Part shown: piece by piece, positions 7,829-15,464 of the stretch
How the letters are laid out: every line of letters starts with the position of its first letter
How positions within the stretch are numbered: the first letter of the stretch is position 1
Origin: SIG607 sp045537575
GTDB lineage: Bacteria > Bacillota > Clostridia > Oscillospirales > Acutalibacteraceae
DNA: 63,502 nt
Direction of reading: 5' to 3'
Assembly: GCA_045537575.1 (NCBI GenBank)
Contig: JAZSPU010000008.1
Location: forward strand, 1-63,502
Notes under the pieces: generated by a model
Told to the model about the DNA's origin: nothing
The model's database searches: none
The model's input: only the letters and a program-made list of their open reading frames with translations
Program-made: the position numbers and the translations under genes

Positions 7829-8641
7829 TTATTCTCCATTATATATAGTAATGGCCTTACGTATGTTCCAATCTGCTTTGTTTAAAAGCTCTTCGGCATC
7901 GCTTTCTGAAACATTTAGTATTTCTGTGACTATCCTTATCATTCGAGCTGTGAGTTTTATATTGGTAGGTCTTAGATTTATCATAAGATTTTCATACACC
8001 TTGCCTGTTTTTATCATAGCGCAGGTGGAAATCATATTCAGTACCAGCTTTTGAGCGGTTCCGCTTTTCATTCGTGTTGAGCCTGTTATGACTTCAGCGC
8101 CCGTATCGGTTATAATATTCAGCTTGGCTGTTCTTTCGATAGGTGTGTCTTTATTGCTGGACAGACTGACACTTAATGCGCCAATGCTGTTTGCATATTT
8201 AAGAGCTCCGACTACATAAGCGGCGCCGCCTGCAGCCGAAATTCCCACAACTACATCCTTTTCGCAAAGATTGTGCGCTTTGATATCACGTATGCCTGCT
8301 TCTTCATTGTCTTCTGCAGATTCCGAAGCCTGCACCATACATTTTTCGCCGCCTGCTATAATTCCTATTACTTGGTCTTTTGAAACCCCGAAGGTTGGAG
8401 GACATTCGGAGGCATCTATAACGCCTAAACGTCCTGACGTACCTGCGCCTATGTAAAAAAGTCTTCCGCCCTTTTCAAAGGCTTTGGCTACTGCATCGCA
8501 AACCGTTGCTATATCAGGCAGGGCATCCTCTACAGCTTTAATTACATTTAAATTTTCCTGATTAATAAGTTTTACCATAGATAAAGTATCCATTTTATCA
8601 ATGTGCTTAGATGCTTCGTTTCGCATTTCAGTTTTTAACAT
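7829..8641 (-). CDS. murQ: N-acetylmuramic acid 6-phosphate etherase
   Basis: MurQ removes the D-lactyl ether from MurNAc 6-phosphate to give GlcNAc 6-phosphate in peptidoglycan recycling. The 270-residue product (slightly shorter than the ~300 usual) has the SIS sugar-phosphate motif GAGTSGRLG at 65-73, DASECPPTF with the catalytic Glu about 79, and STRMKSGTAQK in the second half. The C-terminal segment resembles a UBA-like tail (SESDAEELLNKADWNIRKAI). It starts 14 bases after the sugar-kinase fusion gene and should be co-transcribed with it. Confidence 0.95.
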   Translation of the reverse strand: MLKTEMRNEASKHIDKMDTLSMVKLINQENLNVIKAVEDALPDIATVCDAVAKAFEKGGRLFYIGAGTSGRLGVIDASECPPTFGVSKDQVIGIIAGGEKCMVQASESAEDNEEAGIRDIKAHNLCEKDVVVGISAAGGAAYVVGALKYANSIGALSVSLSSNKDTPIERTAKLNIITDTGAEVITGSTRMKSGTAQKLVLNMISTCAMIKTGKVYENLMINLRPTNIKLTARMIRIVTEILNVSESDAEELLNKADWNIRKAITIYNGE

Positions 8642-8655
8642 AATCTTACTCCTGT

Positions 8656-9780
8656 TTATCTTTTTGTTTTCGCCTCAAAAATGGCTCTTGCGCGTCTTAA
8701 TGCGCCGTCAACCTGCTCACTTTCAAATGTTTTTAACCTGCAATTTGTAGCTAAAATATGTTTTTCTATTAAGGGAAATAGTATATCTTTTTTAGAGGTA
8801 ATTCCGCCCGAGATGAAAACAGGTATCTCGTTTTGTACTGTACTTTCTGTAAGAGAAGTGACTGCCGTGTTTATTTTTTGCGCCACATAGCTCATATTTT
8901 TATCTAATATTTGAAGAGCAATTTTGTCTTTTCTGTCTGCCGCTTCAAATACAAGGTCGGCAAAGGAGGCAATATACCGTTTTCCGCCCTGATAAAACTT
9001 TGAAAGATGCGTTTGGGCAGGTTGTCCCAGACGATTGCTTAGAAGCTCTGTCAGTACGGTTTGCTCGCCGCTTCCGTCGTGTGCGCTCAGTACGGCGGTA
9101 ATTGCATCTCTGCCCAAAGTAAATCCGCTGCCGCCTTCCTCGAAAAACTGTCCCCAACCAGAAATTCTCTTTTGGCTTTCTCCGTTTACCGCATAGACAA
9201 TAAATCCCGTACCCATAATAACCAAGATACATTTTTCATAATCGGAAAGCGCAACAAGATTTTCAATATCGCTGCCGTTTTCAAAGGCAAAAAATCCGAA
9301 TTTACTAAAAAATCGGCTTAATATATTGGCGTTATCACCCGTTAAGCCACCGCCGGAAATTCCTGCAAACATTGTTATATTTGAATAGGGGACTCCTCTG
9401 CATACTTCGGTTATTCCCTCTTTTAGCAGGGCAGTGGCGTTTTCAATACCACTGTCATTGGGATTACAAGCGCCCTTATATACCGTATTTATTACCGTAC
9501 CGTTTTCGTCTGTGAGCTTAAATGCCGTTTTTGTTCCGCCGCCGTCAATACCTAAAAGATAATTACAGGACGTTTTTTCAAGCACCAATTCATCCAACGA
9601 GATTTTAAATAAATCGGCAAGGCTTAACAGTGTTTCGGTTGGAGGTAATCCGCCGCCGTTTTCCCATTTGCTGACCGACTTTTCGGTATAGCCGATTTTA
9701 TCCGCCAGTTGCTTTTGCGTTAAGTTATTTTTTGCTCTGTAATATTTTAAATTGTTGCCAAAGGTAATGGGTCTGTTCAA
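8656..9780 (-). CDS. XRE-type HTH fused to BadF/MurK-like sugar kinase
   Basis: The product is 374 residues with two parts. Residues about 8-66 are a Cro/CI helix-turn-helix (NLTQKQLADKIGYTEKSVSKWENG). Residues about 72-370 are an ASKHA kinase of the BadF/BadG type (LLGIDGGGTKTAFK phosphate-1 loop, GTGFIVYA, GGITSKK), the family that includes the MurNAc/GlcNAc kinase MurK. Next to murQ it most likely phosphorylates MurNAc for the etherase. The HTH suggests that the enzyme also controls its own operon according to amino-sugar supply, which fits the palindromes at its promoter. Such one-protein enzyme-regulators are unusual; the fusion is seen directly, autoregulation is inference. Confidence 0.88.
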   Translation of the reverse strand: MNRPITFGNNLKYYRAKNNLTQKQLADKIGYTEKSVSKWENGGGLPPTETLLSLADLFKISLDELVLEKTSCNYLLGIDGGGTKTAFKLTDENGTVINTVYKGACNPNDSGIENATALLKEGITEVCRGVPYSNITMFAGISGGGLTGDNANILSRFFSKFGFFAFENGSDIENLVALSDYEKCILVIMGTGFIVYAVNGESQKRISGWGQFFEEGGSGFTLGRDAITAVLSAHDGSGEQTVLTELLSNRLGQPAQTHLSKFYQGGKRYIASFADLVFEAADRKDKIALQILDKNMSYVAQKINTAVTSLTESTVQNEIPVFISGGITSKKDILFPLIEKHILATNCRLKTFESEQVDGALRRARAIFEAKTKR

Positions 9781-9804
9781 TAGAATCCCTCGCTTTCTTT
9801 TCTA

Positions 9805-9833
9805 ATTATAAAGCAAAATGGTGCTATTGACAA
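9805..9833 (-). promoter_or_regulatory. Promoter TTGTCA-N17-TATAAT for the HTH-kinase/murQ operon
   Basis: On the minus strand -35 is TTGTCA (9828-9833) and -10 TATAAT (9805-9810), spacer 17. The -35 lies entirely inside the palindrome 9824-9836. Confidence 0.8.
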
Positions 9834-9878
9834 TAGAACTTTTTGTAGAAAAAATCTACTAACTCTACTGACAGTAGA
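9824..9878. promoter_or_regulatory. Operator array: three phased palindromes
   Basis: CTATTGACAATAG (9824-9836), GTAGAAAAAATCTAC (9845-9859) and TCTACTGACAGTAGA (9864-9878) are each palindromic around an odd base. Their centres are about 22 and 19 bases apart, near two helical turns. A weaker half-similar site lies at 9903-9915, just before the divergent -35 box. They are good candidates for binding by the HTH of the kinase fusion. Confidence 0.65.
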
Positions 9879-9917
9879 TAAAACTCCTTATTTTACATAC
9901 TTCTACCGTTAGTAAGA

Positions 9918-9946
9918 TTTACTTTTTCGATTTAATATGATATAAT
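9918..9946 (+). promoter_or_regulatory. Promoter TTTACT-N17-TATAAT
   Basis: -35 TTTACT at 9918-9923, -10 TATAAT at 9941-9946, reading into the acyltransferase gene. Confidence 0.75.
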
Positions 9947-9968
9947 GCTTTTTAAAGGCGGTGATTAT

Positions 9969-10967
9969 ATGACCTTACAATCGGGAAAGACAAGAGATTA
10001 TTCCCTTGACAATATACGTTTCTTTTTGATTTTTACGGTAGTATTTGCCCATTTGTTAGAGGTGTTTGGCACTTTTTCGGGCAGCGTATATATTTATCGG
10101 TTTATTTATATATTTCATATGCCTGTATTTATTTTTTTGTTCGGCTATAACGTTAGATATTCACCCAAGAAGGTTATATTCCGTTGGTGTCTTCCGTACA
10201 TAGTATTTCAAAGTCTATATTTACTTTTCTCTTTATTTGTCCTTGATATTAAGGTGGATTTTCAATATACAACACCGTATTGGTTGCTTTGGTATATGCT
10301 TTCCTTAATATTTTATCAGTTGCTTTTGCCCCTTTACGAAACAACTAATAAGAATAGACAAATTTTAACTTTAATATGTGCCTTTGTTATTTCTTTGCTT
10401 GTCGGTTTTGATGAAACAATAGGATATTATATGTCCTTATCACGCTTTTTTGTATTTCAGCCTTGGTTTTTACTGGGGTATTATTGCAAGAAAAACGGCA
10501 TACTTGAAGTGATGATTAAGCAAAAAATAACAAGAACTGTTGTTATGATATTCTCAGTAGTACTTATAGGACTGTCGGCTTTACTTTTATATTATACCGA
10601 TATTCCTAACGGATTGTTATACGGATCTTTGCCCTATGCAAAATGCGGTGGCGCATTGTGGATGCGCGCTATAGTTTCAATAATTTCGATTTGTTGGATT
10701 TTGTTTTTATTTGTGGGCGTTAAGCCGTATTTAAACAAAAAACTGTTTTTGATAACAACTATCGGTCAAAACACGTGGCCCATATTTTTGTTGCACGGAT
10801 TTTTTATTAAGGCTTTGCCGATTTATCTGCCCCATTTACTGCACTATCCTTGGGCTATTTTACCGTTAACCTGTTTGTTGCTGTTGGCTTTCGGCAATAA
10901 AATATTTAATAAAGCAATTTACTATATAAGCTTTTCGTGGCTTGAAAGGTTTACGAAAAACCCTTAA
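9969..10967 (+). CDS. Acyltransferase 3 family membrane protein
   Basis: The product from ATG 9969 is 332 residues. The ATG at 9945 is rejected because it overlaps the -10 box, while GGCGGTG sits 5 bases before 9969. Features are a short N-terminal segment RDYSLDNIRFFLIFTVVFAHLLE (the R-X10-H signature of this family) and about ten membrane spans. Such proteins move acetyl or acyl groups across the membrane onto exopolysaccharide, O-antigen or peptidoglycan. The next gene is an SGNH hydrolase, so the two recreate, as separate proteins, the AT3-SGNH pairing found fused in OatA. Confidence 0.85.
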   Translation: MTLQSGKTRDYSLDNIRFFLIFTVVFAHLLEVFGTFSGSVYIYRFIYIFHMPVFIFLFGYNVRYSPKKVIFRWCLPYIVFQSLYLLFSLFVLDIKVDFQYTTPYWLLWYMLSLIFYQLLLPLYETTNKNRQILTLICAFVISLLVGFDETIGYYMSLSRFFVFQPWFLLGYYCKKNGILEVMIKQKITRTVVMIFSVVLIGLSALLLYYTDIPNGLLYGSLPYAKCGGALWMRAIVSIISICWILFLFVGVKPYLNKKLFLITTIGQNTWPIFLLHGFFIKALPIYLPHLLHYPWAILPLTCLLLLAFGNKIFNKAIYYISFSWLERFTKNP

Positions 10968-11005
10968 AAATTATGAAATTTAATGGGTTAAAAGACGGTG
11001 GTAAT

Positions 11006-11641
11006 ATGAAAAACAATGCTATTATTATAGGCGACAGCTATTCTACCTTTAAGGGATTTATCCCCGAAGGATATGCCTTTTATTACTCTGAAATAGAAAA
11101 AAACGGTACGGGCGTTACCAAGGTAGAGGAAACTTGGTGGCATATGCTAAGTAATGAAGCCGATTTAAAGATAGTTTTAAATGACAGTTGGTCGGGCTCG
11201 ACTATCTGTTATACGGGATACGGCGGCGCTGACTGTTCAAAATCATCTTCATTTATATATAGATTAAAATGCCTTATAGAAAAGGACTTTTTTAAGGAAA
11301 ATGAAATTGATACGGTTTTTGTTTTCGGTGGCACAAATGATAATTGGTGCGGCGCACCCCTTGGGGAAATTAAGTTCGAGGATATAAAGGAACAAGATTT
11401 ATATAACGTGTTGCCTGCAATATGCTATTTCTTTTCTCTATTAAAAGAAGCTTTGCCAAATGCAAAGATTTACTGCCTTATGAATACAAATCTTAAAGAG
11501 CCGATTTATGATTGTTTTAAAGCGGTTAGCGAAAAATACGGCATTGTTTCGGTGCCTTTTGAAAACATAGCAAAAAATGACGGACACCCTAACGTTCGGG
11601 GAATGATAGACATTAAAGAAACGGTTTTAAAGGCTTTATAA
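11006..11641 (+). CDS. SGNH/GDSL-family hydrolase
   Basis: The product from ATG 11006 is 211 residues; GGTG 5 bases upstream supports it over ATG 10973. Motifs are the block I nucleophile GDSYS (Ser11), GGTNDNW (block III Asn) and DGHPN near the C-terminus (catalytic Asp/His). No signal peptide is apparent, so it would act in the cytoplasm or with the membrane partner. It is an esterase or acyl-transfer enzyme on glycans by family; the substrate is unknown. It lies about 40 bases after the acyltransferase stop and should be co-transcribed. Confidence 0.85.
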   Translation: MKNNAIIIGDSYSTFKGFIPEGYAFYYSEIEKNGTGVTKVEETWWHMLSNEADLKIVLNDSWSGSTICYTGYGGADCSKSSSFIYRLKCLIEKDFFKENEIDTVFVFGGTNDNWCGAPLGEIKFEDIKEQDLYNVLPAICYFFSLLKEALPNAKIYCLMNTNLKEPIYDCFKAVSEKYGIVSVPFENIAKNDGHPNVRGMIDIKETVLKAL

Positions 11642-11648
11642 TGAGTAT

Positions 11649-11687
11649 GGCTTGTCGAAACGCTTAAAAGCGTTTCGACAAGCCAAT
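11649..11687. terminator. Bidirectional terminator, 17 bp stem
   Basis: Perfect arms 11649-11665 and 11668-11684 lie between convergent genes. Confidence 0.9.
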
Positions 11688-11688
11688 T

Positions 11689-12507
11689 TTATTTGAACTG
11701 TTTTTTATAACTAAGGGGGGTCATACCGAACTGCTTTTTAAAAAGCTGAATGTAATTTGAGTAATCACTGATTCCGCTTTTTATTGCCGCTTCTGTTACG
11801 GTATCGCCGTTTCTAAGATATTCTAAAGACTGTATAAGTCGCTTTTTTGTAAGCATTTTACTTGGGGATATATTAAGGGAAGATTTAAAATGCCGCTCCA
11901 ATGTATTTACGCTGACGTTAGCCGTATGGGCGATACTGTTTATATTAAGATTTTCGCGAAGATTTTCATCCATAAAAGATAAGGCTTTTAGTACGTCGGG
12001 CAGCAACGATTTATTGTATTCTTCATAAGAAAATGATTTGCAATTTCTTAAAATATGAAAAAGTGAAAGAATCGAAATTTTTTCGCCTAATTTATCGGTA
12101 TCACTCCTTAAAATGCTTTCTAACAATAAGGAGATGCTTTCTAAAGAGTCTTCATTTAAAAGCAAAAGATTGTTATTTCCTTTTTTTCTATCATAAAATA
12201 TATCTAAAAATTCTTCGTTTTCATCTGCCGAAAAGGTTATCCAGTAATGCTCATGGCATATATCTGAGTGACAAATACAATGATGGTATTCATATGGTCT
12301 GGTTATTATAACGCTGCCTCTTTTAATAGGATATATTTTATTTTCCACTTCAAAGGAAACGTCACCGCTTAAATTTATATATATTTCACATTCTTTGTGT
12401 ATGTGGGATTCATTGTGGTTTGTTCTCGAAGCAACTTCGGCTTTTGCATAAGTAATCGAAAAATTTATTTCGCCCGTTTTACTTAACGTTAATTTTTTAT
12501 ACTTCAT
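11689..12507 (-). CDS. AraC-family transcriptional regulator
   Basis: The 272-residue product has an N-terminal cupin (HIHKECEIYINLSG, then RGSVIITRPYEYHH) that probably binds a small ligand, and a C-terminal AraC double helix-turn-helix (NINSIAHTANVSVNTLERHFKSSL, then VTEAAIKSGISDYSNYIQLFKKQFG). It is divergent from an EamA-type exporter, its most likely target. Its ribosome site GGGTG and start codon lie within an 11 bp inverted repeat, which could be a protein operator or a translation-blocking hairpin. Confidence 0.9.
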   Translation of the reverse strand: MKYKKLTLSKTGEINFSITYAKAEVASRTNHNESHIHKECEIYINLSGDVSFEVENKIYPIKRGSVIITRPYEYHHCICHSDICHEHYWITFSADENEEFLDIFYDRKKGNNNLLLLNEDSLESISLLLESILRSDTDKLGEKISILSLFHILRNCKSFSYEEYNKSLLPDVLKALSFMDENLRENLNINSIAHTANVSVNTLERHFKSSLNISPSKMLTKKRLIQSLEYLRNGDTVTEAAIKSGISDYSNYIQLFKKQFGMTPLSYKKQFK

Positions 12508-12532
12508 AAAATCACCCTTGTGGTGATTTTAT
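12506..12532. promoter_or_regulatory. Inverted repeat covering the AraC start region
   Basis: Arms 12506-12516 and 12522-12532 (ATAAAATCACC/GGTGATTTTAT) are perfect with a 5-base loop. In the mRNA the right arm includes the Shine-Dalgarno GGGTG and the first bases of the start codon. Confidence 0.65.
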
Positions 12533-12601
12533 CATATTTATAGGTGAAAAATCAATATAATTATTGCCTTTTATAAGATAATATGTAAAACGGTGATGAA
12601 A

Positions 12602-13462
12602 ATGAATTATTTATTAGTTTTAATGGCGACAATTCTTTTAGCCTTTGAATTTGCTCTTTCGAAAAAATATCAGGCGAAGGAGGGCGCAAATTTAACGTCG
12701 GGATTAAAGTTTAATCTAATAGCGGGATTAGTAAAAGCAGCGATATTTTTTGCTCTTTCGGGATTCAAATTTCAGTTTTCCGTCTTTTCAATAATTTGCG
12801 CGGCGATTATGTCGGTATGTGCAATGGCATATAGCATAATAGGTTTTAAAATACTAAAATTAGGGGATACTTCCACCTATTCGGTGTTTTTAATGTGTGG
12901 CGGTATGTTGCTTCCTTATTTTTACGGGGTTTTGTTTTTAAATGAAAAAATTTCGGTTTTCAGAATTTTAGGCGTTTTAATAATTGTTTGCGCCGTAATT
13001 TTATCGGCAAATGCAAAGTTTAAGTTTAATTTGCCCTTTTTTCTGCTTTGTGTTGCGGTATTTGTTTTAAACGGTTGTGTGAGCATAATATCAAAATTCC
13101 ATCAAATAAATCCAACATTTTCTCCCGTAGATTCGACCATCTTCGTTATGTACACGGGAATATTCAAATTTTTAATAAGCGCTGTATTGTTGTGTTTTAA
13201 TAAAGAAGGTCACAAAAAGCCTTTTCTAAATAAAAAATCAGTTGGTCTTATAGTAATTATTGCCGCAGTAAGCGGACTTTCGTATATGCTTCAGCTAATA
13301 GGAGCAAAAAATCTGCCCGCAACGGTGCTTTACCCAATGGTAACGGGAGGGAGTATAATTTTTTCCTCCCTTGCAGGAGTAACTCTGTTTAAAGAAAAAC
13401 TTTCTAAATTTCAAATTATAAGCGTCACCCTTTGCTTCGTTGGAACACTTCTGTTTTTGTAA
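12602..13462 (+). CDS. EamA/DMT-family transporter
   Basis: The product from ATG 12602 is 286 residues (GGTG six bases upstream; ATG 12596 and GTG 12593 have no spaced ribosome site). It consists of about ten hydrophobic spans in two EamA halves, the second beginning around FLLCVAVFVLNGC. Such proteins export amino acids or other metabolites. There is no motif that fixes the substrate. Divergent placement suggests control by the AraC regulator. Confidence 0.85.
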   Translation: MNYLLVLMATILLAFEFALSKKYQAKEGANLTSGLKFNLIAGLVKAAIFFALSGFKFQFSVFSIICAAIMSVCAMAYSIIGFKILKLGDTSTYSVFLMCGGMLLPYFYGVLFLNEKISVFRILGVLIIVCAVILSANAKFKFNLPFFLLCVAVFVLNGCVSIISKFHQINPTFSPVDSTIFVMYTGIFKFLISAVLLCFNKEGHKKPFLNKKSVGLIVIIAAVSGLSYMLQLIGAKNLPATVLYPMVTGGSIIFSSLAGVTLFKEKLSKFQIISVTLCFVGTLLFL

Positions 13463-13528
13463 TTGGCATACAGAGGAAGAAAAGATGGTAATATAACACA
13501 GAGAATCATACGTTGTGTGGAACTAACA

Positions 13529-13568
13529 AAATCAGCAGTTTTTAATTGTGAAAACTGCTGATTTTTTT
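13529..13568. terminator. Terminator after the EamA gene
   Basis: Perfect stem of AATCAGCAGTTTT with its complement, 8-base loop, then seven T residues. Confidence 0.85.
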
Positions 13569-13644
13569 GTTTTTTAAAATTTTTTTGTCACATTTCGCCG
13601 TTTCATTTCGTTTATATATATAGAAGCAATATAAAAACGAAATG

Positions 13645-13673
13645 TTGATGGCTAAAAACAAATATGATATAAT
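13645..13673 (+). promoter_or_regulatory. Promoter TTGATG-N17-TATAAT
   Basis: -35 TTGATG at 13645-13650 and -10 TATAAT at 13668-13673. The leader to the lipoprotein gene would contain repeat B1. Confidence 0.6.
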
Positions 13674-13721
13674 AACAAAAAAAGAACACAGAGAATCATT
13701 CATTTGTAGTCTGGTGTTAGC

Positions 13722-13759
13722 ACACAAAAGAACCGTCCCCTTGTGTTCCCCTTGTGTTT
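13722..13759 (-). repeat. Repeat family B, copy 1 (inverted)
   Basis: The reverse complement of this 38-base stretch nearly matches 14246-14283. Its core reads AAGAACCGTCCCCTTGTGTT on the plus strand. It lies just upstream of the lipoprotein gene. Confidence 0.8.
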
Positions 13760-13781
13760 CATATGATTGATGAGGTGAGCT

Positions 13782-14234
13782 ATGATGAAAAAATATATTA
13801 TATTATTGGTGTTAGCCATATTTATAACATTATCAGCATGTAATAATACTAGCTCAAATCCACAAAACAATGATTTATATATCCAAACTTATGATGTTAC
13901 ATCTTTTGATTTGCAAAATTTTTTAAAAGTAAATAATATGGATTACGATTTTATTTATAATGTTGGTAAAATAAATTCGGCGGTAGATGCAGTTGAAAAG
14001 GCTAAAGAAATCTGGAAAAATGAGTTTGGAGAAATATCAGGTACTTATTATGACCCAACAGAAGGGAGAAGAGTTAATATCGCTTATGATATAAATCATG
14101 ATTGTTGGTTATTAACAGGAACCTTGCCTGAAGATACCTTCGGTACAGTTCCAATTGTTTTAATAAAAACAAATGGTGATGTTATGGCAATATATATGTC
14201 TGGGTATAGTGGAACACATGAGACAGGGGACTAA
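13782..14234 (+). CDS. Small lipoprotein, possible NTF2-fold immunity-like domain
   Basis: The 150-residue product has a lipoprotein signal (MKKYIILLVLAIFITLSAC, lipidated Cys at about 21). The mature part contains a segment (AVEKAKEIWKNEFGE, WLLTGTLPE, IVLIKTNGDVMAIY) that resembles the NTF2-fold Imm domain family seen near polymorphic toxins; this is recognition by eye and not firm. No toxin gene is adjacent. The gene sits between inverted copies of repeat family B, and its last residues (about HETGD) run into the repeat-rich downstream edge, so the original C-terminus may have been replaced. Confidence 0.7.
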   Translation: MMKKYIILLVLAIFITLSACNNTSSNPQNNDLYIQTYDVTSFDLQNFLKVNNMDYDFIYNVGKINSAVDAVEKAKEIWKNEFGEISGTYYDPTEGRRVNIAYDINHDCWLLTGTLPEDTFGTVPIVLIKTNGDVMAIYMSGYSGTHETGD

Positions 14235-14245
14235 AGAAAACACAA

Positions 14246-14283
14246 CACAAGGGAAAACACAAGGGGACGGTTCTTCTGTGTTT
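14246..14283 (+). repeat. Repeat family B, copy 2
   Basis: Contains AACACAAGGG followed by the core ACAAGGGGACGGTTCTTCTG. It is inverted relative to 13722-13759 and direct relative to 14828-14855. Confidence 0.85.
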
Positions 14284-14372
14284 TAATAGATTCGGTGATG
14301 GCGACTTAAACTATGAAAATCCAACAGAATATGCCAGTAGGTTTATTTGTGGATATTATTTAGGGTGATTAT

Positions 14373-14861
14373 ATGAAAAGATCAAATAAAATATCACTGA
14401 TAACAATTATATTCACTTTTATACTTACTGTAATCATTCTTCTTGTCTTCACATCAAGATATGAACATTATTTTTATACACGCCCTACTGCTCAGCGGAG
14501 TACAGTGTGGATTTCAGAAAACGGTGAAATATCATTGCGAGTCAATGAGAAAGGCAACGGAACGCTTTGCTTTAAACAAAATGGTACTATTACAGAATAT
14601 GATTACGTTGATGATAAAAACTACAGAGCACAAATATATCACTTAACTGATATGAGAACTTCTGAAAATCATTATGAAACATGGAAATATACAAAAGTTG
14701 AAAATGATAAATTTTCAATTGTAGTTGAAGAAACTACGTTTTTTAAAGAAGGTCAAAAAATCACATTTTATAAGACCGATAAGACAGAGGAGATAGGGGA
14801 CGGACAATCAGACAATTATCAATCAAGAACACAAGGGGACGGTTCTTCTGTGTTTGAATAA
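14373..14861 (+). CDS. Membrane-anchored protein of unknown function with repeat-derived tail
   Basis: The 162-residue product has one N-terminal membrane span (residues about 8-28) and a soluble outer part rich in beta-type residues with no domain that I recognise. The last ~10 codons (RTQGDGSSVFE) and the stop are encoded by repeat family B (14828-14855), so the ancestral C-terminus was probably truncated or replaced by repeat insertion. The start has no strong ribosome site (GGGTGATTAT before ATG). It may be a decaying gene. Confidence 0.65.
   Translation: MKRSNKISLITIIFTFILTVIILLVFTSRYEHYFYTRPTAQRSTVWISENGEISLRVNEKGNGTLCFKQNGTITEYDYVDDKNYRAQIYHLTDMRTSENHYETWKYTKVENDKFSIVVEETTFFKEGQKITFYKTDKTEEIGDGQSDNYQSRTQGDGSSVFE
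14828..14855 (+). repeat. Repeat family B, copy 3, inside a coding end
   Basis: Identical to the core of copy 2. It supplies the last codons of the preceding gene, followed at once by its stop. Confidence 0.85.
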
Positions 14862-14898
14862 GAATTAAACAGTTTTACTGTTTAAGATAACCTCACTT

Positions 14899-14929
14899 TA
14901 GCCAAAGCGTTTTTTTAGCGCTTTGGCTA
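14899..14929. terminator. Hairpin with T7 loop before the sigma-factor gene
   Basis: Arms TAGCCAAAGCG (14899-14909) and CGCTTTGGCTA (14919-14929) are perfect. No T run follows on the plus strand, so it is a weak terminator or a leader hairpin for the next operon. Confidence 0.5.
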
Positions 14930-14954
14930 TCCGTTTGAAAGGAGTGAAAACGGT

Positions 14955-15464
14955 ATGCTTTTAATGTATCTTTCAATGCTTGAAACCGAGGAAGAAAAGG
15001 ACAAGCTTGAACAACTTTATATTAATTATAAAAAACTTATATATAGCATTGCTTTTGAATATATGAGTAATTCATTTTTAGCTGAGGATGCCGTACATAA
15101 CACCTTTTTGAAATTGACTAATTATTTAGATAAAATTGATGATATATATGACCATAAAACAGTTACTTTTATCGGGATAGTTACCAAAAGCGTTTGTATA
15201 GATATGCTCAGAAAGGAAAAAACTTTAAAACAAATCGAACTGCGTTTAGATGGAATGATAGACAACTATTGTGAAGATTTCCAGATAAAAGATTTACTTA
15301 AGAAAATTGATAAGCTCCCTGAGATATACCGAAATGCAGTTATGCTTAAATATTTTTACAAATTGAGCAATCAACAGATATGTGATATAAACGGAATTTC
15401 GATTATAACGCTTAGGAAACGGCTATCAAGGGCAAAAGAATATTTAAAAGAGGTGGAACTATGA
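14955..15464 (+). CDS. RNA polymerase sigma-70 family factor, ECF-like
   Basis: The 169-residue product has a region 2 (YKKLIYSIAFEYMSNSFLAEDAVHNTFLKL) and a region 4 helix-turn-helix (LSNQQICDINGISIITLRKRLSRAKEYLKE), the minimal ECF layout. It would direct polymerase to a small stress or signal regulon. Its stop overlaps the start of the membrane-bound DUF4367 protein by 4 bases, the usual layout for a sigma factor and its anti-sigma or effector partner. Confidence 0.9.
   Translation: MLLMYLSMLETEEEKDKLEQLYINYKKLIYSIAFEYMSNSFLAEDAVHNTFLKLTNYLDKIDDIYDHKTVTFIGIVTKSVCIDMLRKEKTLKQIELRLDGMIDNYCEDFQIKDLLKKIDKLPEIYRNAVMLKYFYKLSNQQICDINGISIITLRKRLSRAKEYLKEVEL

Larger units (their letters stand above)
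13463..13781. other. Gene-free gap: terminator, promoter and repeats
   Basis: This 319-base gap holds a terminator (13529-13568), a 15-base direct repeat AACACAGAGAATCAT at 13495-13509 and 13685-13699, a promoter (13645-13673) and repeat B1 (13722-13759). No coding sequence is credible. Confidence 0.7.
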
